DNA of 12,500 bases, from assembly GCA_039199225.1 (NCBI GenBank), contig JBCCSZ010000240.1, positions 1 through 12,500 of the forward strand, in the 5' to 3' direction. A model generated the notes under the pieces. The model made no database searches. It was not told where the DNA came from and worked only from the letters and a program-made list of their open reading frames with translations. The DNA is from JBCCSZ01 sp039199225. GTDB taxonomy: Bacteria; Bacteroidota; Bacteroidia; Chitinophagales; Saprospiraceae. The stretch's first letter is position 1, and each line of letters starts with the position of its first letter. Position numbers and translations under genes: made by a program. Below are positions 5,979-12,500 of this stretch, piece after piece.

Positions 5979-8900
5979 GAAGTGTTATATCTCCCCGATA
6001 CAATAAGGTAATTCCATCGACGAATTCTACCTCTATCAGATAGACAAAGACTGCTGGGTTGAGGCGTTTACCCTTGTAGCTGCCATCCCAACCGTCGGCA
6101 TCGATGTTGTTATTAGGTACAAAATTATCCTGTTGATACATCAGCGCTCCCCAGCGATCAAATACTTGGAAGAAGTTGACACGGGTTACACCTGCTCCAA
6201 TAAATGGTTTGAATACATCGTTTCGGCCATCATTGTTAGGCGTAAAAATATTGGGAATGTAAACATTTCTATTCTTGTCTACTTCCACGAGAATGTCATC
6301 CGTACCTACACATCCCTTTTCGTCGATGACCGTTACGGTGTAAACGGTGCTTTGCAAAGGAGCAACTTGGATGCCATCACATGGATAAACCGTACTGGTA
6401 CAAACAGTAGAAGTGTCAAGCGGCGCCCAGAAGATGGAATCAACCACCGTAGAAGGATTGACCACCGCTCCCAGGTCTGCTACTTCTCCCAATTGAATTT
6501 CTACATCGTTCCCCAGACTAACAACAATCTGCGGTGGGTTTGAAACCTCGACAATGGTCTCTACAAAACAATCGTTTCCATCGAAAATCTGGACCGTGTA
6601 AGTTCCTGCCGTTACGGGAATGGAAGCACCCGGCCGGCGTTTCGGACCATTTTCCACAGAAAAGCCATAAATCCCCGGTGTACCACCCCAGATAGAATCT
6701 ACCGTTAAAATGGTTTGAAAGCCAAAACAAAGCGGCGGTTCTGGCTGCGTAAGTCGGAACTCGATCTGTGGAGGCTCGCTAATAGAAGCGGTCAAACTGT
6801 CTCTACAGCCACGGGCATCTACCACTGTTACACTGTAGTTGCCAGGGTCCAACTCAAAGGCCGTATTGGTGGTCGAAACATTGTTGTTCCACAAATAAGT
6901 ATATGGAAGTGTTCCACCCGTTGGGTTTAATTCTATGCGGCCATCGTCCTCGTCGTTACAGGTGACGTTGAGAAGGGTATCTATCTGAACCATTAAGATG
7001 TCTGGTTCTTGTACGTTGATATTCGTGACAAAATCGCATCCTCGACTATCAAAAATGGTGAGTGCATAACTGCCTGCGACCAGACCTGAAATAGTAGGCG
7101 TTGTCTCCTGCGTGTCCCAGAGGTATGTATAGCCAGGCGTTCCACCCGTTCCAGCCACCGTAATCTGCCCATCATCGCCATCGTTACAGCTGGGCTCTTG
7201 AATCACCAGCGCATCAAAATCTACCTGAAGGGCAGGAGGTGCATCTATGAAAACAGAATCTACATTGAAGCAATTTCCATCACTGACCGTCACCGTATTC
7301 CAACCTTGACAAAGCTGAGAGGCGGTAGAGCTGGTATCTCCAAAGACCGATTCGTTACTACCCCACTGAAAATCATACAGGCCAAGAGTCGAAGTACCAC
7401 CAGATGCAAAGACCGTCGCTTGGCCATCGCAGGTGCCAGGATCGTTACAGCTGACCATAGTGACGCTGTTTGGATCGAAGAATATGTTGATCAGGGGAGG
7501 ATTTGGCAATATCGTATCCAAAGTAATGCTGTCGCATTGATTGGCATCCACAATGGTCACGCTGTAATTTTGTCCGCCAGTAATACCTGCGAGGGTCGTA
7601 CCGTTGATGACAGCGCCCGTCGACCAAGTAGCAGTGTAAGGCTGGGTACCACCACTGACCAAGACACTGATGGAACCATCGTTATCGCCTGGACAAGTCG
7701 GAGAATTCAGACCGACCCCATCGATCGATAGGGGCGTAGGAGCCATGATTTCCACCGTCTCGGTCACAAAACAACCGTCGCTGGCCAAGGCCGTAAAGAT
7801 ATAAGTTCCCGCCCCTAAATTGCTGAGCGTTGGGTCTGTCGTTGTCACCACACTATTATCCGGCAACGTCCAACTATATTCAATAATCGGAGCAGTGGCA
7901 GGCGTAACACTAGCCGTCAACGACCCATTCATATCGTCGGAACACTGTAGGTTGACAATGTTCCATGCCGTAATAATCGGTCGATCACCATCAAGTACAT
8001 CAAAACATTGCGGCCCGGAGGTGCAACCGTTCAAATCTGTCACAGTCACACAGTAGTTACCAGGCATCAGATTGCTAAGGCTGTTGGAAGTGATGCCGTT
8101 GTCCCACAAGTAGGTATAATCGGTATTGTTATTGACCGTTCCTCCCGATCCTTGAATGGTGATGCTGCCGTCGGAGCCATTGCCATTACAGCTGACATTC
8201 ACCAGGCTAACCAAGCTGGCAGTTACTGCTCCTACGCCAACGCCTTCGGCTGCTACCACAGAACAACCGTTGACATCGGTAACCGTTACATCGTAATTTC
8301 CTTGCGCCAATCCAGTGATGGAGTCGATATTGGTAATACCTGTCGACCACTCTATGCCATAGGGCGGTTCGCCTCCTGCGACATTGAGGAAAAGCTTTCC
8401 ATCATTGCCGCCTGCACACCTTGGATTAACAGGATTGAGCTGCACAAAAAGTGGATCGCCATCCGCTACAGTAACAGAGCCTACCTGTTGGGTTCCGTTG
8501 TCGTCGATGACCGTTATCGTATAATTGCCTGGTGGCAAATTGGGTATTTCTACTGATTGACCAGCATTGGGGATGGTGGTGTTGCCGTTATTGGATGGAT
8601 TGCCATCCTGCTCCCAATTGATTTCAAAAGGGCCGGTGCCAGAAGCCGCCGTTACGGTGATGCTTCCTGTTCCTAAGTTGGGGTTACCAGCATCTTGCCG
8701 GCCACTACAGCTGGCAAAACGGATATCCAGGTTACAGGAAGAGATAGATAGAGTGGCATCTTCTCCATCGAAAGCCAGGACAATGCCATTTTCACCCGAT
8801 AGAATAATCTCCCTTGGCATGCCAGAAAAAGAGACATCTGTCACAGAATTTAGTGGACCGACGACGTCGAAACAGACTTCGTACAAGACGGTATTGTCTG

Positions 8901-10095
8901 GAAAAGTAAGCGTCGCCGAAGGATCGGCAAAATTGAAATAGGCAACGACCATATTGCCCATCGCGATATTGGGGTTGATGGCCAAATCTGGTGGCAGTAG
9001 TGCGCCTGGATTGGTACCGGTGTAGGTCAGAGCCGTTGGGTCCCAATTGATGGAATGCTCGAAAGAAGCAACAACAGAAAAGTTTTCGACCGTCACTGGG
9101 AGACAAATATTGCTCGTTGGAGGACGGCAGGAGGTTGCTGGCATACTGAAGACGACGGGCTGGCAAGAGCCCATATTTATCTGAAAGCTGGCACCGCAGC
9201 TAACGCCATCAGAAATACTTATGTTGTATAGGCCCGCTTGGGGAACCGTAAAGGTAACCGTACTTTCGTGGGTAAAAGGCGTATCGAATTCCCCTACCAC
9301 TGAAGGGTCAGAATCCAATGTGATGCTCAAATCATAAAAGGAGTTGTCAAACTCGGGAAGACCACCCCTAATTTCAAATCGACCAACGCAATCCCCGCCA
9401 TTGGACACCAAAGTGACAGGCGTCGTAGTGATTTCATTTAGATAAACAACAGAAAAGGCATCGTCTGTATTGACATCGAGGCAAGGACCGTTGTTCTCAA
9501 ACATATTGGTAAAGTGATCGTCGATTGTAATGGGAGCATACCAAAGTTCGAAGGGATCACCCATGTTGAAAACTTGTTGGAGGGTCAGGATATTTCCAGA
9601 GCCCGGAGGAAATTCAATGCTGGGCGTATTCCAAAAGGTCGTATTTCCATCAAAATTCGTTGGATCGGTAAAAATATAAATGTTGGGCGCGGTTGGTCGG
9701 AAGATGGTTGCAGGAGGATTATTGAGTAGACAGGGGTCGTTTAGCACATCTGCCAACTCTGGACCAGTGACGGTTGGTGGGCAGGTGTAAAAAACATATC
9801 CGATACCTGCCTGGGTGCTCATATCGGGATCGCCGCTGAAGTTGAAAAGGCCATCGTGGATGATGTCGAGCGAATCGCCAAGGCAGAGGAAGCGAACACT
9901 TGAAGACTGTGCATCGGGATGGATTTGGGGGCGTGCTGATCCAGCATCTGGTGTTTCTCCGGCCCCACAGGTCAAAAGAGAACGGCCGTTGGGAGTTGGG
10001 ATGGGCCATCGATTGTTGAGAACCTCTGGTGATTGAGCCATTAAAACACCCGTGCTTAGCAATAACAGGCATATTGGGATTACACGTTGAATCAT
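5971..10095 (-). CDS. Giant T9SS-exported SprB-repeat adhesin with cohesin-like domain
   Basis: This 1374-residue surface protein is probably an adhesin. Residues 1-21 are a signal peptide (MIQRVIPICLLLLSTGVLMAQ). Residues 22-311 form a Cys-containing N-terminal region (FLCLGDSLDI, GIGYVFYTCPPTVTGPE) that I cannot assign to a named family. Residues about 312-454 resemble a cohesin fold (NICLPVTVENFSVVASFE, SINWDPTALTYTG, VLYEVCFDV). Residues 455-1187 are nine SprB-like repeats, the first and last degenerate. Residues 1188-1277 are an Ig/PKD-like linker. Residues 1278-1374 are the T9SS type B domain (VYIPNIFTPNNDGRND, FQVFDRWGALMY, ADGWDGSYKGKRL) ending in Arg. SprB-type proteins carry gliding adhesins in Flavobacterium, but similar repeats also occur in non-gliding relatives, so gliding is not proven. 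No dockerin is visible in the window. The gene reads toward the kinase gene and shares its last 8 bases. Confidence 0.93.
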   Translation of the reverse strand: MIQRVIPICLLLLSTGVLMAQSPEVLNNRWPIPTPNGRSLLTCGAGETPDAGSARPQIHPDAQSSSVRFLCLGDSLDIIHDGLFNFSGDPDMSTQAGIGYVFYTCPPTVTGPELADVLNDPCLLNNPPATIFRPTAPNIYIFTDPTNFDGNTTFWNTPSIEFPPGSGNILTLQQVFNMGDPFELWYAPITIDDHFTNMFENNGPCLDVNTDDAFSVVYLNEITTTPVTLVSNGGDCVGRFEIRGGLPEFDNSFYDLSITLDSDPSVVGEFDTPFTHESTVTFTVPQAGLYNISISDGVSCGASFQINMGSCQPVVFSMPATSCRPPTSNICLPVTVENFSVVASFEHSINWDPTALTYTGTNPGALLPPDLAINPNIAMGNMVVAYFNFADPSATLTFPDNTVLYEVCFDVVGPLNSVTDVSFSGMPREIILSGENGIVLAFDGEDATLSISSCNLDIRFASCSGRQDAGNPNLGTGSITVTAASGTGPFEINWEQDGNPSNNGNTTIPNAGQSVEIPNLPPGNYTITVIDDNGTQQVGSVTVADGDPLFVQLNPVNPRCAGGNDGKLFLNVAGGEPPYGIEWSTGITNIDSITGLAQGNYDVTVTDVNGCSVVAAEGVGVGAVTASLVSLVNVSCNGNGSDGSITIQGSGGTVNNNTDYTYLWDNGITSNSLSNLMPGNYCVTVTDLNGCTSGPQCFDVLDGDRPIITAWNIVNLQCSDDMNGSLTASVTPATAPIIEYSWTLPDNSVVTTTDPTLSNLGAGTYIFTALASDGCFVTETVEIMAPTPLSIDGVGLNSPTCPGDNDGSISVLVSGGTQPYTATWSTGAVINGTTLAGITGGQNYSVTIVDANQCDSITLDTILPNPPLINIFFDPNSVTMVSCNDPGTCDGQATVFASGGTSTLGLYDFQWGSNESVFGDTSSTASQLCQGWNTVTVSDGNCFNVDSVFIDAPPALQVDFDALVIQEPSCNDGDDGQITVAGTGGTPGYTYLWDTQETTPTISGLVAGSYALTIFDSRGCDFVTNINVQEPDILMVQIDTLLNVTCNDEDDGRIELNPTGGTLPYTYLWNNNVSTTNTAFELDPGNYSVTVVDARGCRDSLTASISEPPQIEFRLTQPEPPLCFGFQTILTVDSIWGGTPGIYGFSVENGPKRRPGASIPVTAGTYTVQIFDGNDCFVETIVEVSNPPQIVVSLGNDVEIQLGEVADLGAVVNPSTVVDSIFWAPLDTSTVCTSTVYPCDGIQVAPLQSTVYTVTVIDEKGCVGTDDILVEVDKNRNVYIPNIFTPNNDGRNDVFKPFIGAGVTRVNFFQVFDRWGALMYQQDNFVPNNNIDADGWDGSYKGKRLNPAVFVYLIEVEFVDGITLLYRGDITLLR
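6535..8733 (-). repeat. Nine tandem SprB-like protein repeats within the adhesin gene
   Basis: Each unit is about 75-93 residues and follows the plan C-x(3-6)-D/N-G ... G-G-T-x-P-Y-x-Y-x-W ... L-x-x-G-x-Y-x-V-T-V-x-D-x-x-G-C. Approximate boundaries, from first to ninth in protein order, are 8733-8455, 8454-8230, 8229-7987, 7986-7738, 7737-7501, 7500-7237, 7236-7003, 7002-6772 and 6771-6535. Units seven and eight are the closest to consensus (TGGTPGYTYLW and TGGTLPYTYLW). Units one, four and nine are the most divergent. At DNA level only short stretches are shared, so the array is old and diverged, not a recent tandem duplication. Confidence 0.85.
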
Positions 10096-10139
10096 GTTTA
10101 AGCTGATTTTAATAAATCAAAGTAGATAGAAAATTCTGG

Positions 10140-10147
10140 CAAAAATA
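10140..10147 (-). promoter_or_regulatory. Putative -7 promoter box of the adhesin gene
   Basis: On the minus strand this reads TATTTTTG, an exact match to TAnnTTTG. It lies about 45 bases upstream of the adhesin ATG (10093-10095), which would give a leader of about 35-40 bases. No clear TTTG is seen at the -33 distance, so an activator may be needed, or the match may be chance in AT-rich DNA. Confidence 0.4.
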
Positions 10148-10194
10148 GTTATCGGAGATCGATTTTATATCACGGATGAGCAGTATAAATTTGA

Positions 10195-10217
10195 CATGAC
10201 CCGGAAACAGGGTCGTG
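10195..10217. repeat. Inverted repeat upstream of the adhesin promoter
   Basis: CATGACCC (10195-10202) and GGGTCGTG (10210-10217) form an 8-bp inverted repeat with one T-G wobble and a 7-base centre (GGAAACA). It sits about 50 bases upstream of the adhesin -7 box, where a dimeric regulator could bind. It is not followed by a T-run in either direction, so I do not call it a terminator. Confidence 0.35.
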
Positions 10218-10493
10218 AAATGCTCATTTTTCAACAAAACCTTTGACGAGTGAGACTTTTGACCCAGCAACGTTATGAATGATCTCTCAAATTCTACTCC
10301 AAAAGGGGCTTAAAGTACACTTTTTTTATCACTCCATTAATAACTGCCCACGCAGCTAAAATATTGTGGTTTGAAATGAAAGGAGGCTACAGTATATAGA
10401 GACCTCAAATTTCGACCTTATTAGCCTTAAAACAAGGAACTTCCCACTACGGTTTTGTCGGATAACACTCAAAATATCAATGTATAACGACAC

Positions 10494-11735
10494 TTATCCC
10501 CATTTCCCACGGATCATTACCCGATCTATCAAATCCGACCCAAAGGCATAGGGTAAATAGCCAATAGATGGAATGGAGCGGGTCAGAAACAGGTTGGCGA
10601 GTTTCCCTCGGCCGATGGAGCCCATTTGATACCCCCACTCCAAGGCATAGGCCCCATTGAGGGTCGCAGCGTTGATGGCTTCCTCTGGCGTCATGCGCAG
10701 CTTGATACAGGCCAGAGCAACAACAAAAGCCATCCGACCAGAGGGGGTTGTTCCAGGGTTGTAGTCGCTGGCCAGCGCCACCCCCAAACCCGCGTCGATC
10801 ATTTGACGGGCCGGGGGATAATGGTCATTGAGAAAGAAAGGGGCCGTAGGGAGCAGGGTTGGAATGGTTTCAGATTCTTTTAGGCATTGAATTTCTTCCT
10901 CGTTGATTACTTCCAAATGATCGACCGATACAGCTCCGTGCCGAACGGCCATCTGAATACCTCCCATGCTGTTGAATTGGTTGGTATGAATCTTTGGCTT
11001 CAAGCCGTATCGCAGGCCCGCCGCCAACAATTGATCGGTCTCTTCAACACTGAAAAAGTTCTTTTCGCAAAACACATCCATGTAATCAGCCAGATTTTCA
11101 TCTGCTACTTGTGGCAGTATTTGCTCTATCAGCAAGCGTACATAGGCCGCCCGGTCGTTTTTATAAGTTGCTGGCAGGGCATGTGCGCCCAGAAAACTAG
11201 CCCTGATGGGAATATCGGATACCTCCTTTAGCCGGCGAATCACCCGCAATATTTTCAACTCTGCCGCTTCCGTCAAACCATAGCCACTTTTGATCTCTAT
11301 CGCCCCGGTTCCCAATTTGCGGACTTCCTGCAGCCTTTCCCAAGCTTGCTCAAACAAGACCTCTTCGGGGGTTTGTTGTAGCTTCTTTGCAGAATTGAGG
11401 ATGCCACCCCCCTTCGCCGCAATCTCCTGATACGATAGACCTCTGATGCGATCGACAAACTCGCTCTCTCGGCTGGCTGCAAATACGAGGTGGGTATGCG
11501 AATCTACCCAAGACGGAAAAAGCATTTGCCCATCTGCCTCCACCACCTGGTCTGCCCTTTCCGGGCAGCGGTCCATTGGTCCGAAAGAATGGATTTTTTC
11601 GCCTTCTGTCATCAGCCAGGCGTGTTCTATGGTTGGCAGCAGTTGCATTTCCGGCCCTTTGAGAAAGCGACGGTTCTCATTGACCGGCTCCACCTGTACG
11701 AGGCTTTTAATATTTCGGATGAGACAAGTTTTCAT
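10494..11735 (-). CDS. hutI: Imidazolonepropionase (histidine degradation)
   Basis: This 413-residue enzyme of the amidohydrolase superfamily hydrolyses 4-imidazolone-5-propanoate to N-formimino-L-glutamate, the third step of histidine breakdown, in the cytoplasm. Length is normal for the family. Visible hallmarks are FPSWVDSHTHLVFA with metal ligands His80 and His82, the stretch RGLSYQEIAAKGGGI, EIKSGYGL, LGAHALP (His185), YMDVFCE, His250 in KPKIHTNQF, VDHLE (His273), LLPTAPFFL, and LASDYNPGT with Asp324. The positions of the metal ligands agree closely with those known for the Bacillus subtilis enzyme. The ATG at 11735 gives a natural start (MKTCLIRN) without a Shine-Dalgarno sequence. It lies 21 bases downstream of truA on the same strand, so the two are probably co-transcribed. 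No other hut gene is in the window. Confidence 0.95.
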   Translation of the reverse strand: MKTCLIRNIKSLVQVEPVNENRRFLKGPEMQLLPTIEHAWLMTEGEKIHSFGPMDRCPERADQVVEADGQMLFPSWVDSHTHLVFAASRESEFVDRIRGLSYQEIAAKGGGILNSAKKLQQTPEEVLFEQAWERLQEVRKLGTGAIEIKSGYGLTEAAELKILRVIRRLKEVSDIPIRASFLGAHALPATYKNDRAAYVRLLIEQILPQVADENLADYMDVFCEKNFFSVEETDQLLAAGLRYGLKPKIHTNQFNSMGGIQMAVRHGAVSVDHLEVINEEEIQCLKESETIPTLLPTAPFFLNDHYPPARQMIDAGLGVALASDYNPGTTPSGRMAFVVALACIKLRMTPEEAINAATLNGAYALEWGYQMGSIGRGKLANLFLTRSIPSIGYLPYAFGSDLIDRVMIRGKWG

Positions 11736-11756
11736 TTGTTTGGGTTTGAATGGGGA

Positions 11757-12500
11757 TCAAGTATTTGGGTTTATCGGATAGCTTATCTTACTGAGAAACA
11801 ATCCTTGAGGCGGCGCACTGTAGCTCTGACGGAGCCGGCTCTGGTTGTCGAGCGCCTCGCGTAGATGACTGATCTGCAAGTTGCCCCGGCCAATGTAAAT
11901 CGACGTACCAACGATCAGGCGAACCATCCCGCGCAAGAATCTATTTGCAGAAATGTGGTAGACGGCCCTTTGGCGCTCATCGTCCCACTCCCAGGCGGAT
12001 TCAAACAACTGGCAATCCATCGTCTTGGCGTCGGAATGGGTCTTGCAGAATGGAAAGAACGATCCGTATTCCATCAAAAGTGCAGCAGCTTGTGCCATCT
12101 TATCGCGTTGGAGCCGGGCTGCTTCTGGAAAATGCCAGCAGGTTTCGGCCTCAAAAGGGTTCTTCTGCCAACTGATGTGGTACTTGTAGCTTCTCCTAAT
12201 CGCATCGAAGCGGGCATGAGCATCCTGTTCAACCTCCTTAATGTTATAAATGGCAATATCGCTACTTAGAAATTTATTGAGCCGATAAATCAGGTGTTCT
12301 GGCAGAGGCGCGTCGCAATCGAAATGAAAGACATAGTCAGAGGCGTGAACCCCCGTATCTGTACGACCACAGCCCGTAATGTCGATGGGCTGGCGCAGCA
12401 AAAGAGAAAAAGCTTCTTCCAATGTTTGTTGTATGGACTGGCTATTGGGTTGCTTTTGCCATCCGTGAAAACGAGTGCCATTGTAGGCCAGTTGAACAAA
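11757..12500 (-). CDS. truA: tRNA pseudouridine synthase A (5' end cut by window edge)
   Basis: TruA makes pseudouridine at positions 38-40 in the anticodon arm of many tRNAs. The frame is open to the window edge, giving 248 visible codons including the stop. It opens FVQLAYNGTRFHGWQKQP, which is the usual family N-terminus, so only a few residues are missing. The TTG at 12422 is an internal Leu codon. The catalytic Asp is in GCGRTDTGVHA (visible residue 48, codon 12357-12359). Other marks are RRSYKYHI, the basic motif NRFLRGMVRLIVGTSIYIGRG with its family-conserved hydrophobic pattern, and the closing APPQGLFLSKISYP. The stop TGA at 11757-11759 lies 21 bases before hutI, suggesting a truA-hutI transcript whose promoter is outside the window. 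Confidence 0.95.
   Translation of the reverse strand, partial: FVQLAYNGTRFHGWQKQPNSQSIQQTLEEAFSLLLRQPIDITGCGRTDTGVHASDYVFHFDCDAPLPEHLIYRLNKFLSSDIAIYNIKEVEQDAHARFDAIRRSYKYHISWQKNPFEAETCWHFPEAARLQRDKMAQAAALLMEYGSFFPFCKTHSDAKTMDCQLFESAWEWDDERQRAVYHISANRFLRGMVRLIVGTSIYIGRGNLQISHLREALDNQSRLRQSYSAPPQGLFLSKISYPINPNT

Larger units (their letters stand above)
10096..10493. other. 398-bp non-coding stretch between hutI and the adhesin gene
   Basis: No credible gene lies here on either strand. It holds a -7 box for the adhesin near its left end, an inverted repeat at 10195-10217, and three copies of TTGAC on the plus strand (from 10191, 10243 and 10259). It also contains a plus-strand TAAATTTG at 10186-10193, which matches the -7 consensus but faces no gene and lacks a -33 partner. 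An AAAGGAGG at about 10379 precedes no useful reading frame. A clear terminator for hutI is not visible. The size is ample for a regulated promoter of the large adhesin gene. Confidence 0.6.

Noticed and set aside
6535..8733. Tandem DNA repeats or a CRISPR-like array
   Set aside because: The periodicity is at protein level, with units of about 225-280 bases that share little nucleotide identity; there are no short identical repeats with spacers.
6133..8941. Several plus-strand open frames of 70-180 codons inside the adhesin gene, the longest at 7198-7731 and 8008-8556
   Set aside because: They lie antisense to a well-supported repeat protein, show no domain, signal peptide or start signal, and reflect the base composition of the coding strand.
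10307..10327. AAAGT-AC-ACTTT followed by seven T on the plus strand as a terminator
   Set aside because: The loop would be only two bases and no gene on the plus strand reads into it.
12290..12499. A separate small minus-strand gene at the right edge
   Set aside because: The truA frame is open through this stretch and translates to the conserved TruA N-terminus (LAYNGTRFHGWQKQP), so the other frame is a shadow.

Overview
The window looks like chromosomal DNA of a marine or freshwater member of the Bacteroidota, most likely of the Saprospiria (Saprospiraceae/Lewinellaceae type). Three observations point there: two proteins end in the 'gliding motility-associated' type B sorting domain of the type IX secretion system (T9SS); several genes are preceded by the Bacteroidota -7 box TAnnTTTG rather than a strong Shine-Dalgarno sequence; and a very large SprB-repeat surface protein carries a cohesin-like domain, a combination I associate with Saprospiria. 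This placement is inference from gene content, not from a marker phylogeny.

Layout, left to right. Plus strand: the 3' end of an unrecognised gene (1-306); a secreted LamG protein without a sorting domain (408-1157); the nucleoid-associated protein YbaB/EbfC (1217-1534); a second, paralogous LamG protein that does carry a T9SS type B domain (1767-2996); a DUF1573 lipoprotein with a strongly basic linker (3111-3716); and a soluble TPR histidine kinase (3771-5978). Minus strand: a 1374-residue T9SS adhesin (5971-10095), whose stop codon overlaps that of the kinase tail-to-tail; a 398-bp non-coding stretch with the adhesin promoter and an inverted repeat; hutI (10494-11735); and truA (11757 to beyond 12500), 21 bp upstream of hutI.

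Functionally the window mixes housekeeping (YbaB, TruA), one step of histidine breakdown (HutI) and a group of envelope or surface proteins (two LamG proteins, the DUF1573 lipoprotein, the giant adhesin). The kinase is the only regulator seen and has no response regulator beside it, so any link to the surface genes is speculative. I found no tRNA, rRNA, CRISPR array, insertion sequence, phage gene or recognisable defence island. I do not see strong evidence for a novel multi-gene system. The points most worth following are the LamG paralogue pair with and without the sorting domain, the adhesin architecture with its ladder of paired cysteines, the stop-codon overlap, and the weak VapD-like look of the first, truncated gene.
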